64,000 nt of DNA from Actinomadura citrea (lineage in GTDB: Bacteria; Actinomycetota; Actinomycetes; Streptosporangiales; Streptosporangiaceae). The position numbers were made by a program, and so were the translations under genes. The stretch lies in the NCBI RefSeq assembly GCF_013409045.1, contig NZ_JACCBT010000001.1, forward strand, positions 744,001 to 808,000, written 5' to 3'. The notes beneath the pieces are model-generated. The model worked only from the letters and a program-made list of their open reading frames with translations, was not told where the DNA came from and did no database searches. Shown here piece after piece: positions 51,486 to 60,542 of the stretch (position 1 is the stretch's first letter; every line of letters starts with the position of its first letter).

Positions 51486-51545
51486 CCCCCCACTGTACCC
51501 ACCCGGGTCAAACACATGTTCGATCAGCGGGTCCGTGAGACGGGG

Positions 51546-53480
51546 TCAGCGGCGGAAGACCACCGCCAGGACGCGCAGGGAGAGGACCGAGCAGATGACC
51601 AGGCCGCAGTAGCCGAAGAACTGGAAGAGGGTCACGTCCCGGGTCATCGCGGGGCCGTCCTTCAGGCCCAGCAGCAGCACCGCCATCACGCCGGCGGTCG
51701 ACGCGAGGATGGTGAGCAGGACCTGCTGGAGGAGACCGGTGACCGTGCGGCGGTCCGACTCGTCGGCGAACAGGCGGACGTTCAGGCTCAGGCGGCCCGC
51801 CTCCGCTGCGGCGGTGATGCGGTCCAGACGGCGGGGGAGGCGGCGCAGGATCGGCAGCAGGTTGAGCAGTTCGTCGTTCGCGGCATCGCGCAGGGAGGCG
51901 GGGTGGAGCCGTTCTCGCAGGTAGGACTCGCCGAACGCGTGCGCCTCGGTGACGATGCCGAAGCCGGGGGCGAGCTCGCTCAGGCCGCCCTCCAGTGTCG
52001 CCAGCGCCCGGAACACCGCCGCGATCTCGGCCGGGACGGCGAGGTCGAACCTCGCGACCAGGCGGAACAGGTCGGTGAACATGGTCATGTCCGGGGCGGT
52101 CCCCGGGCCGAGGTGGCGGGCCATGAAGGCGCCGAGCGCGCGGGCGAGGCCCTGCTCGTCCAGTTCGTCCGGGCGGGCCACGACCTCGAGGAACGCGTCC
52201 GTCACCGCGACCGCGTCCCCCCGGTTCATGGCGATGAGCATGCGCTGGAGGCAGCCGCGCAGTTCGGTGTCGAGCCGTCCGACGGAGCCGAAGTCGATCA
52301 GGCCGAGGCGGCCGTCGTCGAGCAGGAGGATGTTGCCGGGGTGCGGGTCGGCGTGGAAGACGCCGTCCAGGACGATCTGGCGCAGCACCGTGTCGAGGAG
52401 GGTGCGCGCGAGGGCGGTCCGGTCCAGGCCGGCGGAGTCGACGCGCGGGCCGGCCTTGCTGAGCGCGACGCCGTCGAGGCGCTGCATGACGAGGACGCGG
52501 CTCGTGCAGAGGTCGTCGTGGGGACGGGGGATGACGACGTCGCCGCTGCGGGCGGTGGCCGCGACGGAGGCCATGTTGCGGGCCTCGACGCGGAAGTCGA
52601 GTTCCTCGCGCAGCGCGGTCGCGAAGCCGTTCGCGAGGTCGACGACGCCGAACGACCTGGCCCATCCGGCGCGGTCGTGGAGCGTCCGGGCGAGGCGGCC
52701 GACGATGTCGAGGTCGCGTTCGACCACCGCGCGGACGCCCGGCCGCTGGATCTTGACCACGACCTCCTCGCCGGACCGGAGGGCGGCACGGTGCACCTGC
52801 GCGATGGACGCGGCGGCGAGCGGGGTCCGGTCGAAGGCGGCGAAGACCTCGTGCGGGTCGCCGAGCTCCTCGCGGAGGACGCGTTCGATCTGCGGCCACG
52901 GGACGGGGGCGGCGCAGTCCTGGAGCCGCCCCAGTTCCTGGACGAACTCCGGCGGCAGGACGTCCCGCCGTGTGGACAGGACCTGGCCGAGCTTCACGAA
53001 CACGACGCCGCCCTGTTCGAGCGCGTGCGTGAACGAGCGCGCGGTGTGTGCGCTCGGGCGGGCGCGGCCGCGCAGGTAGGGACCGAGGCCGTGGCGCAGG
53101 AAGATGAACGAGATGCGCCGGTAGCGGCGGGTGCGCGCGATCCGCGACCGCACGTTGCCGAACCAGTGGAGCGGTGACGGCACCGTCCCTGTCGGGACGA
53201 ACGCCTCCCACAGCACCAGGATCGTCATCGAGACGAGGAGGGCGCACGCGAAGCCGAGGCAGACGAACCACCCCAGCGGCGCGGGGTCCCGGTTCGCGCG
53301 CAGGTCGCCGATCAGCGCGCTGATGATCGGGCTCGCGACGGCCTGCCCGACCGCGCCCGCCACGAGCGTCCGGAACAGGGGGAACCGGGTGTCGAGAAGT
53401 CTCCTCGCCCCGTACGCCATGACCCAGGTGTTGATCGCCGTTCCGATGAGGAAAGCGATGATCGTTGCCGAACCGTCCAT
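51546..53480 (-). CDS. ABC1/AarF/UbiB-family atypical kinase
   Basis: 644 residues. Three N-terminal membrane helices are followed by the kinase-like domain: KLGQVLSTRRDVLPPEF (KxGQ motif), AAASIAQVHRA (A-rich loop), VVVKIQRPGV (Lys about 242), HADPHPGNILLLDDGRLGLIDFGSVG (catalytic and metal Asp, about 378-400). Two more membrane helices end the protein. Homologues support isoprenoid quinone or lipid metabolism; the target here is unknown. Confidence 0.92.
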   Translation of the reverse strand: MDGSATIIAFLIGTAINTWVMAYGARRLLDTRFPLFRTLVAGAVGQAVASPIISALIGDLRANRDPAPLGWFVCLGFACALLVSMTILVLWEAFVPTGTVPSPLHWFGNVRSRIARTRRYRRISFIFLRHGLGPYLRGRARPSAHTARSFTHALEQGGVVFVKLGQVLSTRRDVLPPEFVQELGRLQDCAAPVPWPQIERVLREELGDPHEVFAAFDRTPLAAASIAQVHRAALRSGEEVVVKIQRPGVRAVVERDLDIVGRLARTLHDRAGWARSFGVVDLANGFATALREELDFRVEARNMASVAATARSGDVVIPRPHDDLCTSRVLVMQRLDGVALSKAGPRVDSAGLDRTALARTLLDTVLRQIVLDGVFHADPHPGNILLLDDGRLGLIDFGSVGRLDTELRGCLQRMLIAMNRGDAVAVTDAFLEVVARPDELDEQGLARALGAFMARHLGPGTAPDMTMFTDLFRLVARFDLAVPAEIAAVFRALATLEGGLSELAPGFGIVTEAHAFGESYLRERLHPASLRDAANDELLNLLPILRRLPRRLDRITAAAEAGRLSLNVRLFADESDRRTVTGLLQQVLLTILASTAGVMAVLLLGLKDGPAMTRDVTLFQFFGYCGLVICSVLSLRVLAVVFRR

Positions 53481-53585
53481 TTTCCGCCGCCCGCAGAATC
53501 GTCCTTTTACGTCACGGGGGACGCTAATGAGCGCGGGGGCGGCGCTCTTCCCACCAGCGGGGGAGCGGCTCGTCCTGACGGGGGA

Positions 53586-54488
53586 TCAGAGCTCGCCGAG
53601 CAGGTCCCGGAGGAAGGTCGCGGTACGGGCGGGGCGGGCCGCGCGGATGCCCAGCAGGTCCATGATCTTCTGGTAGCGGACGGCCTCCTGGCCCTCGGGG
53701 TAGCGGGCGCCGGTCAGCTGCTCCAGGTAGACCACGTCGTCCAGGTCGTGCTCGGCGAACCGGACGATGGTGATCGGCCCGCCCAGCGCCAGGTGCCCGC
53801 CCGCCGCGAAGGGCAGGACCTGCACCTTCACGTTGGCCATGTCCTCCGACACCGCGATCAGGTGCTCGACCTGGCCGCGCATCGTCCGCGGCCCCCCGAT
53901 CGGCCTCCGCAGCGCCGCCTCGTCGATCACCGCCCAGAGCGTGGTCGGGCCGGTCGGGCGGTGCAGGACCTCCTGCCGCCGCAGCCGCAGGGCGAGGCGC
54001 CGTTCGAGGCCGCCATAGGCCGCGTCATGGTGTTCCAGGCCGATGACGGCCCGCGCGTAGTCACGCGTTTGCAGAAGGCCGGGGATGTATTGCACCTCGT
54101 AAGTGCGAATCGTCGCCGCCGACTGTTCAAGGCCGAGATACTGCTCGAACCAGCCCGGCACGATATCGCCGTGGCCCTGCCACCAGCCGGGCTTCTTCGC
54201 CTCCCGGACGAGTTGGACGAAACCATTCCGTTCGTCCTCGTCCTCGACGCCGTAGAGGGTGAGCAGGTCGAGAACGTCGCGGATCTTGAAACCGTGCCGT
54301 CCGAGCTCCAGCCTGCTCATCTTGGACGCCGAGCCGCGGATCACCTCGCCGGCCTCCGCCCGGCTGAGACCGCTCTCCTCGCGCATCCGCCTTAACCGCG
54401 CCCCGAGCTGCATGCGCAACGCGGTGGGACTCGCCAGCCGATTGTCAAGCACCAGGTCTCCAGCGTTCCGTACGTGGTCCGGCAACAC
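53586..54488 (-). CDS. XRE-family regulator with DUF5753 and a TTA codon
   Basis: 300 residues. HTH: LRRMREESGLSRAEAGEVIRGSASKMSRLELGRHGFKIRDVLDLLTLYGV; DUF5753 follows (QYIPGLLQTRDYARAV; WAVIDEAALRRPIGG; GGHLALGGPITIVRF). Codon 32 (54393-54395) is TTA, a codon that is rare in high-GC actinomycetes and makes a gene depend on the bldA tRNA. No DUF397 gene is adjacent. Confidence 0.9.
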   Translation of the reverse strand: MLPDHVRNAGDLVLDNRLASPTALRMQLGARLRRMREESGLSRAEAGEVIRGSASKMSRLELGRHGFKIRDVLDLLTLYGVEDEDERNGFVQLVREAKKPGWWQGHGDIVPGWFEQYLGLEQSAATIRTYEVQYIPGLLQTRDYARAVIGLEHHDAAYGGLERRLALRLRRQEVLHRPTGPTTLWAVIDEAALRRPIGGPRTMRGQVEHLIAVSEDMANVKVQVLPFAAGGHLALGGPITIVRFAEHDLDDVVYLEQLTGARYPEGQEAVRYQKIMDLLGIRAARPARTATFLRDLLGEL

Positions 54489-54616
54489 TCTCGGAGGGTC
54501 TCACAGGCAATGGTGAACGCGCAGGAAACCCCTCGACAGGGATACCTATCTGGCGCAGCGGCTTTACAAATCCCGCCATTGTGTGGAACGCGCGGGCAGG
54601 AGCGTTCCAGTAGGGG

Positions 54617-55654
54617 TCACCGCCGCGGGACGAGCAGGTCCAGATCGGCGCGCGTGACCCGGGCGTCTCCGGCGATCCGGTCACGATCCGTGCCCGCGCC
54701 CTCCACGACCTCCAGCGCGCGGGTGAGCATCGTCGGCTGCTCCAGCGGACGGGCCGGGCCCGGCTCCTGGCGCCGCCAGCCGCGCGAGCTCAGCGCGCTC
54801 ATCGCGTTGCGGTACGCGGACTCCGTCATGATCCCGAGCGTGCGGGCCCGGTAGAGCAGCGCCGCCATGCTGACGCCCCAGGACGCCTTCAGCTCCGCCA
54901 GCCGGTCCCAGTCGGGGCCCGCGGGCAGCTCGCCCGCGATGTCGGCCTCCGGCATGAGGAACTCCGCCGCGAACCGGTGCGCCTGGTCCTCGACGATCTT
55001 CTCGCCGGGCTCGGCGTCGGCATGCATCACCAGGTGCCCCAGCTCGTGGGCCGCGTCGAACCGGTTGCGCCAGTAGTCGCCCTTGGCCGGGTTGAAGAAC
55101 ACCATCGGCCTCGGGTGGACGCCGACGCTGAAGGCGTCCACCCGCTCGGCCGCCCGCGGCAGCACGAGGACGAGCACGCCGTGGGACTCCAGCAGCCGGA
55201 CGACGTGCGGCACCGGCCCGGCCCGCTCGACCAGCGCCTTGCGGGTCAGCCTCGCCGCCTCGGCGGGCCCGGGGCCGGCGATCTCCTCCGGCGAGACCGG
55301 GTACTCGGGCAGGTCGACCTCGGGCAGGTCGACGAGCCGTTCGAGGACGGCGACGACGTCGGTGGCGATCCGCCCGTAGGCGAGCGCCTGGTCCCGCTCG
55401 ATCTGCGTCGTCGAGCGGAGCGACCGGAAATGGGCCCCGTCCATGGAGACCGGGCTGCGGCCGCTCTGGAAGAACTCGACGGGCACGCCCAGCGCGATGG
55501 CCAGCCGCCGCACCGTCGGCTCCTCGGGCCTCTGCACGCCCGCCTCGTACTGCCCGATCGCCTTCGGCGTCGTCCCGACGGCCTGCGCGAGCTGGTTCTT
55601 GCGCAGGCCCCTGAGCCGCCGGGCGAGCGTCAGCCGCTCGCAGTCGAACAGCAC
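54617..55654 (-). CDS. XRE-ImmA/IrrE metallopeptidase fusion
   Basis: 345 residues. Residues about 8-65 are an HTH (LARRLRGLRKNQLAQAVGTTPKAIGQYEAGVQRPEEPTVRRLAIALG). The ImmA/IrrE zinc peptidase follows with HELGHLVMHAD (about residue 203) and EDQAHRFAAEFLMP. Homologues cleave a repressor, as in Deinococcus IrrE and ICEBs1 ImmA. A gene of unknown function lies 16 nt upstream in the same transcript. Confidence 0.9.
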   Translation of the reverse strand: MLFDCERLTLARRLRGLRKNQLAQAVGTTPKAIGQYEAGVQRPEEPTVRRLAIALGVPVEFFQSGRSPVSMDGAHFRSLRSTTQIERDQALAYGRIATDVVAVLERLVDLPEVDLPEYPVSPEEIAGPGPAEAARLTRKALVERAGPVPHVVRLLESHGVLVLVLPRAAERVDAFSVGVHPRPMVFFNPAKGDYWRNRFDAAHELGHLVMHADAEPGEKIVEDQAHRFAAEFLMPEADIAGELPAGPDWDRLAELKASWGVSMAALLYRARTLGIMTESAYRNAMSALSSRGWRRQEPGPARPLEQPTMLTRALEVVEGAGTDRDRIAGDARVTRADLDLLVPRR

Positions 55655-55670
55655 CCCGCGCCACCTTCTG

Positions 55671-56312
55671 CTAGGCCGTCTTCGTCTCCCCGCGGAGCCG
55701 CATCGGGACGTCGTCCTCCCGGTCGTCCCACAGCGGCATCGTCCGCTCGACGAGCTTACGACGTGGATCGGGCCCGATGGTGTCGTCCAGGGGTGTGACC
55801 CAGTGCCAGGCGGTGCCGCCGTCGGCGTTCCACCGGGGGCGGCCCAGGAAGAGCTCCATCTCCAGCGGCGCCTCGGTGGCGCTGTGCGCGAGCACCAGCG
55901 TCACGACCCCGGGCGTGTCGCGCGCCTCGATGCCCAGCGGGAGGACGAGCTGCGGGTCCTCGACGTAGGTCTGCCTGGCCACGGCCTGCTTGGTGGGGCT
56001 GTCGCGGTCCCACCGGATGCCCCTGACGTTCCCGAACTCGTGCCGCTTGAGAAGGACGCGGTACGGCCCGTACCGCCAGCCGGGGGAGCCGTTCAGATCG
56101 TCGCGGACGACCTGCGGCTCGGCCTCGAAGACCCGGTCGATCTGCGACGCGAGCGCGTCGAAGGCGCCGACCCCGTACGTCCGCTCCGTGAACCCCGCCG
56201 CCCGGCTCAGCCCGCCGAAGACGGCCAGCGTCGCCTCGCGGTGGGCCTCCCGCAGGGCGTGCAGGAAGCCCGCTGCCAAGAGCTCGTCCCAAGCGTCCCT
56301 GTCCTCAGCCAC
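55671..56312 (-). CDS. Unknown protein paired with an ImmA/IrrE peptidase
   Basis: 213 residues, family not recognised. FLHALREAHREATLAVFGGLSRAAGF begins the protein, and GWRYGPYRVLLKRHEFGNVRGIRW and EDDVPMRLRGE are in its middle and end. No signal peptide or membrane helix. The 16-nt gap to the XRE-ImmA/IrrE gene implies a two-gene operon, so it may be the peptidase's partner or substrate. Confidence 0.7.
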   Translation of the reverse strand: MAEDRDAWDELLAAGFLHALREAHREATLAVFGGLSRAAGFTERTYGVGAFDALASQIDRVFEAEPQVVRDDLNGSPGWRYGPYRVLLKRHEFGNVRGIRWDRDSPTKQAVARQTYVEDPQLVLPLGIEARDTPGVVTLVLAHSATEAPLEMELFLGRPRWNADGGTAWHWVTPLDDTIGPDPRRKLVERTMPLWDDREDDVPMRLRGETKTA

Positions 56313-56340
56313 GTCCCGACCATAGCCAGAGCCGCCGACA

Positions 56341-57129
56341 TTACGCGCAGCCCTCGAACTCGGGGACCTCGCGGACGAGCGTGAGCCCGCTCTTCCCGAA
56401 CCACCTGTCCAGCAGGCGGCCGGCCGTCCCGTCCTGGTACATCGTCGTGATGGCCCGGTTCACCGCCTCGCACCCGTCCGCGTCGTCCTTGCGCATCCCG
56501 ACCCCGTACCGCTCGTCGGTGAAGGGCGCGTTGACGATCCTCAGGTCCGGCGCCGCGAACCCGGCGAGGACCAGGTCGCCGGTGGAGATGGCGTCCACGG
56601 TCCCGGATCGCAGCTTCGCCACGCAGTCGCTGTAGGACGATCCCGGGACGAGCCTTGCGGCGATACTCAGACCGACCACCACCCGCTCGGTCGAGACCGA
56701 CCCGCTGGCCTGGCACATCTTCCGCCCGGCCAGATCGCGCACGCTCTGGACGCGGGTCTCGCTCCGCCGCACCATGACGTCCTGGTGAGCGACGTAGTAG
56801 GGCCCGCCGAAGTGGACGAGCCTGGCCCGGTCCGGTGTGATCGAGTAGGACGCGAGCACCAGGTCGACGGCGTGCTGGTTCAGCAGCTGCTCCCGGTCGT
56901 CGGACCTGACCTCGCGGAACGTCACATGGGACGCCCCGAGGCGGCGGGCGATGTAGCCGCCCACGTCGACCTCGAAACCCTGGAGCACCCCGTTCTTCCT
57001 CAGCCCCAACCCGGGCTGGTCCGCCTTGACCCCGACCACGATGACGTCCTGGCTGCGGATCGAGGCTTTGGCGGTCGCACATCCCACCAGTGCGAGTGCG
57101 AGGGCTAGAAGCACGAAAATGGCGCGCAC
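56341..57129 (-). CDS. Amino-acid-type solute-binding lipoprotein
   Basis: 262 residues. The lipobox LALVGC at about residues 13-18 directs lipid attachment. VIVVGVKADQPGLGLRKNGVLQGFEVDVGGYIARRLG and AVDLVLASYSITPDRARLVHFGGPYY are typical of GluB-like (family 3) binding proteins. Permease and ATPase genes are absent, so it is orphaned or serves a distant transporter or signalling pathway. Confidence 0.9.
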   Translation of the reverse strand: MRAIFVLLALALALVGCATAKASIRSQDVIVVGVKADQPGLGLRKNGVLQGFEVDVGGYIARRLGASHVTFREVRSDDREQLLNQHAVDLVLASYSITPDRARLVHFGGPYYVAHQDVMVRRSETRVQSVRDLAGRKMCQASGSVSTERVVVGLSIAARLVPGSSYSDCVAKLRSGTVDAISTGDLVLAGFAAPDLRIVNAPFTDERYGVGMRKDDADGCEAVNRAITTMYQDGTAGRLLDRWFGKSGLTLVREVPEFEGCA

Positions 57130-57247
57130 GAACCATGACTAGCGAGAGAAAACGGCCGCCGGATGAACGTGAGGCGACCGTCCAATGCCGGCTGGTGAAC
57201 CTCTCGGCACCCTTACCGCCGTCGCACGCGCCCAGGTCGCCAAATGG

Positions 57248-57289
57248 CCTGACGGCCGCCGGGGCGATATGCCTCCGGCAGCCGTCAGG
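57248..57289 (-). terminator. Hairpin downstream of the six-helix membrane protein gene
   Basis: CCTGACGGC pairs with GCCGTCAGG, with GCCGG/CCGGC as an inner stem. Located 16 bp beyond the leftward gene's stop. Confidence 0.65.
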
Positions 57290-57304
57290 CGCACTTCGCT
57301 GAAG

Positions 57305-57979
57305 TCAGCCGTGGACTCGGTGCGTCCCCTGCGCCAGGCGGCCGGTGGCGCCTCGCTCACCCCTGAGCGTGACGACGCCCATCAGGAGGAGCCAGTAGCT
57401 GAGGATGGCGCCCAGGGAGGCGGTGGTGCCCCAGCCGTTGGCGGCGTAGAAGAACGACGGGTCGTTGCCGAAGAAGAGCGAGGGAATGAAGGCGAAGTTG
57501 ACCGCGGCCAGCACGTAGGCGGACTTCCCCGTCCAGCGCGGCAGCGCACCGGTCTTCGTCACCGCGTAGCCCAGCGCGACCAGGAAGAACCCCAGCAGCA
57601 TGCGACCGATGGACCCGTACAGGATGTACGTCCCGCTGACGGAGATGGTCGGGTCGATCGGACGGTCGGCGGCGATGACGGCCCCGGCCTCGAGGCCGCT
57701 GGAGATGAGGGTGACCAGAACGTAGGCGAGCCCGGCGGCGAAGGCGAAGTTCCCGGCCCATTCGTACCGCGGGTCGACGCTCTTGACGAATTCGCGGAAG
57801 CCCGTCACGAAGAGGAGCAGGAATCCGAGGGCCAGGATTCCGAGGAGAAGGCGGGAGAGGACATTGGAGTCCGGCGGCGGGCCCGAGTAGACGAAGTACA
57901 GCGGAACCTCGACGATGAGGGCGACGGCGGCGGCGAGGCACGACCATCCGGTGAAGCGCCGGGCGAGAACTGTGTCCAC
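57305..57979 (-). CDS. Six-helix membrane protein of unknown function
   Basis: 224 residues from GTG 57979 (GAGAAAGG 7 nt upstream); a GTG or ATG twelve codons earlier is possible. Segments include WSCLAAAVALIVEVPLYFVY, LLLGILALGFLLLFVTGF, NFAFAAGLAYVLVTLISSGL and LGAILSYWLLLMGVVTL. It resembles DUF4386-type proteins, a family of integral membrane proteins without known function. Confidence 0.75.
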   Translation of the reverse strand: MDTVLARRFTGWSCLAAAVALIVEVPLYFVYSGPPPDSNVLSRLLLGILALGFLLLFVTGFREFVKSVDPRYEWAGNFAFAAGLAYVLVTLISSGLEAGAVIAADRPIDPTISVSGTYILYGSIGRMLLGFFLVALGYAVTKTGALPRWTGKSAYVLAAVNFAFIPSLFFGNDPSFFYAANGWGTTASLGAILSYWLLLMGVVTLRGERGATGRLAQGTHRVHG

Positions 57980-58107
57980 GAGAGTGCCTTTCTCAAGTGC
58001 GAGTGGGGGCGGCATCTGCGGAACACTTTGCCGGGCGGGACACGGCCTGTCCGTGGGCGTGCCCCCCGCATCGCGGTAGAGCTATGCCTACCTTTCCGGC
58101 ACCCGCC

Positions 58108-58446
58108 TCACGTCGCCTTGCGACTCCGCCGCTCCCGGCTGCTCCTCACGGGCGCGGCCTTTCCGTCGGCGACGAGCCGCTCGTGCTGCTGCCATCCCTG
58201 GAGCCACTTCCACCCGGAACCGAGCGCCGCGGTCGTCGCGGCCACCATGAACGTCGTCACCTGCGTCTCGTCGAGGTGAGCCCCGGGCACGAGCTGCGCC
58301 ACGACTCCGGCGAGCCAACCGGCCGCCACAGCGAACACGGGCGTGAACAACGCGACTCCACGTCCGAGCCAGGACGCCTCCCCGTCCCGGGGCTCGGCGC
58401 TCTCAGCCGTTTCCGATGGGACGTCCTCAACCGAACCGTCCACCAC
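58108..58446 (-). CDS. Small two-helix membrane protein, holin-like
   Basis: About 112 residues. GTG 58446 has GGAG 9 nt upstream; TTG 58461 is an alternative. An acidic N-terminus is followed by VALFTPVFAVAAGWLAGVV, a short loop with HLDETQ, then a second amphipathic helix TFMVAATTAALGSGWKWLQGW and a basic tail. The layout resembles actinophage holins, but no lysin or phage genes are nearby, so the function is uncertain. Confidence 0.6.
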   Translation of the reverse strand: MVDGSVEDVPSETAESAEPRDGEASWLGRGVALFTPVFAVAAGWLAGVVAQLVPGAHLDETQVTTFMVAATTAALGSGWKWLQGWQQHERLVADGKAAPVRSSRERRSRKAT

Positions 58447-58595
58447 AGGACCACACTCCAAGACAAGCGGAAGGACGCTCCGCCGCCGCGCCCTTCATGC
58501 GACTTCGACCGCCTCAGAGTGCCGCGCCGAGCGCGTCCCCGTCCCCGGAACCCGCCAACCGTCTCCGAAAACGGCCGATAACCGGCGTGGGCGGC

Positions 58596-60230
58596 TCAGA
58601 GCGCCAGGTATTCGTGGACCGAGCGGACGGCCGTGGCGCCCTCACCGACCGCCGAGGCGACCCGCTTGATCGAGTCCTTCCGCACGTCTCCCGCGGCGAA
58701 GACGCCGGGCATGCTCGTCTCCAGCGGCATCGGGTCCCGGTCGAGGGGCCAGCGGGGCGGGTCCCGGTCGTAGATCTCGCGGCCCGTGAGCAGGTAGCCG
58801 TGCTCGTCGCCGGCGACGCCGTCCGGGAGCCACCGCGTGTGCGGCTCCCCTCCGATCATGATGAAGAGCGCGGCGGCCGGGACGCGTTCGGTGGTGCCCG
58901 ACACCCGGTCGGCGAGCGTCAGGGACCGCAGGCGTTCGCCGCCGCCGCACCCGACCACCTCGGTCCGCCGGCGGACGACGATGTTCGGCGTCGTCTCGAT
59001 GGCGCGCACCAGGTAGGTCGACGCCGACTTCGCCAGGCTGTCGCCCCGGACGACCAGCGTGACCGTGCGAGCGTGCTTGGCCAGGTGCAGCGCGCCCTGG
59101 CCCGCCGAGTTCCCGGCGCCCACGATGAAGACGTCCTGGCCCCGCATCGCGCGGCTCTCGCCCACGGCCATCCCGTAGAACACTCCGGCGCCGACGAGGG
59201 CCTCCAGGCCGGGGACGCCGAGCCGCCGCCAGTCGACGCCCGTGGAGATCAGCACCGCGCGTGCGCTGACCTCGGAGCCGTCCGCCATGCGGACCACCCG
59301 CCGGTCGCCGCGGCCTTCGAGGGCGACCGCCTGCTGGGCGAAGACGATGTGCGCGCCCATCAGCCACGCCTGCTCGCAGGTCCGCTCCATCAGGTAGCCG
59401 CCGGCGATGCCGTGGGGGAACCCCGGATAGTTCCTGATCATCGGGCTCGTCCCGGCCTGCCCGCCCGAGAAGGCGCGCTCCAGCAGCACGGTGTCGAGCC
59501 CCTCGGACGCCGCGTACACGGCCGCCGTCAGCCCGGCCGACCCGGCGCCGACGATCGCGATGTCGCAGACCTCCAGGTCGTTCACGACGCTGACGCCGAT
59601 CGCGCAGGCGAGATCGGGGACCTGCGGGTCCACGTACGCCCGGCCGTCGTAGCGGATCACCACCGGCAGCCGGGACGCGTCGACGCCGGCCTCCCGCAGC
59701 AGCCGCCGCCCGGTCTCCTCGCCGGGCGGGTGGACCACGAACGGCAGGTTGAAGCGCGCCATCACGTCGCGCAGCCGCAGCACCCGGGGGTCGTCCAATT
59801 CGGCGACGACGCGGAACAGCTCGAACGTCGGTTCCTGCTCCTCCGTCCACGAGGACAGGAACTCGCTCACCGCGCGGTGCATCGTCTCGTCGTTCGTCCA
59901 CGGCCGGACGAGGTGGTAGTCGGCGTACCCGAGGGCGATCGCCTGGACCGCCGGACTGGTCGAGGTGTAGTCGCGGTCCACCATCAGCACGCGCTTGGCA
60001 TTGGGATACGACTCATGCGCTCGCGTGAGGACGTCGGCGCAGGCGTCGTCCACCATCAGCAGCGCGACGGATTCCTTCGCCCGCGCCATTTCCTCCAGCG
60101 CGTCGCAGGCCTCCCCGGGCGAACTCGCACCCTTCACGGTGAACGCCTCGCCCAGCCGTCGCGTGAGGTCGGCGAGCAGTACACGCCGCGAACCCGCGTC
60201 GTGATCCACCACGAGAATGACCGGTGCCAT
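58596..60230 (-). CDS. Receiver domain fused to a thioredoxin reductase-like flavoprotein
   Basis: 544 residues from ATG 60230. Residues about 1-130 look like a response-regulator receiver (VILVVDHDAGSRRVLLADL; LLMVDDA). A thioredoxin-like middle part follows. From about residue 222: IVGAGSAGLTAAVYAASEG (FAD), VGAGNSAGQGALHLAKHA (NADPH, about 367) and GVFAAGDVR (FAD). The redox CxxC is absent. Such fusions are common in actinobacteria; the electron acceptor is unknown. Confidence 0.88.
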   Translation of the reverse strand: MAPVILVVDHDAGSRRVLLADLTRRLGEAFTVKGASSPGEACDALEEMARAKESVALLMVDDACADVLTRAHESYPNAKRVLMVDRDYTSTSPAVQAIALGYADYHLVRPWTNDETMHRAVSEFLSSWTEEQEPTFELFRVVAELDDPRVLRLRDVMARFNLPFVVHPPGEETGRRLLREAGVDASRLPVVIRYDGRAYVDPQVPDLACAIGVSVVNDLEVCDIAIVGAGSAGLTAAVYAASEGLDTVLLERAFSGGQAGTSPMIRNYPGFPHGIAGGYLMERTCEQAWLMGAHIVFAQQAVALEGRGDRRVVRMADGSEVSARAVLISTGVDWRRLGVPGLEALVGAGVFYGMAVGESRAMRGQDVFIVGAGNSAGQGALHLAKHARTVTLVVRGDSLAKSASTYLVRAIETTPNIVVRRRTEVVGCGGGERLRSLTLADRVSGTTERVPAAALFIMIGGEPHTRWLPDGVAGDEHGYLLTGREIYDRDPPRWPLDRDPMPLETSMPGVFAAGDVRKDSIKRVASAVGEGATAVRSVHEYLAL

Positions 60231-60542
60231 CACCCCTACCAGCGTAATCGCCGCCGCCGGACCGGAAGGGCGACCGCGGCCGTCCGGGCGCGGGGCGGCC
60301 TCCGGGGACCCGGGTCCGTCGCCTGGGACGCCCGGCGCTCGCCTCCCCTGCCGGGCACGGGAATCCGGGCGCGGGGATCTTGCCCGGTCCGGTGGGCGTC
60401 GGTCCGGTGGGTGCCGATCAACCGATTCCAACCTTTTGCCGGATGTTTGGCCCGGCCGGAGAGGTGCGCCCCGCCCCCGGCGCAGGGCGCGGGGGTAGAA
60501 CGTGTTCTTGTGTTTTGCGGGTGGAGCTAGGAGGCTGGGCGC
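60231..60542. other. Divergent intergenic region with a KstR-type site
   Basis: 312 bp between the flavoprotein and SnoaL-like genes. The right end has AGAACGTGTTCT at 60497-60508. The rest is very GC-rich and shows no convincing gene or RNA. Confidence 0.5.
60497..60508. promoter_or_regulatory. KstR-type operator AGAACNNGTTCT, first copy
   Basis: AGAACGTGTTCT fits the AACNNGTT core of KstR-family sites, 34 bp before the SnoaL-like gene. Confidence 0.6.
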
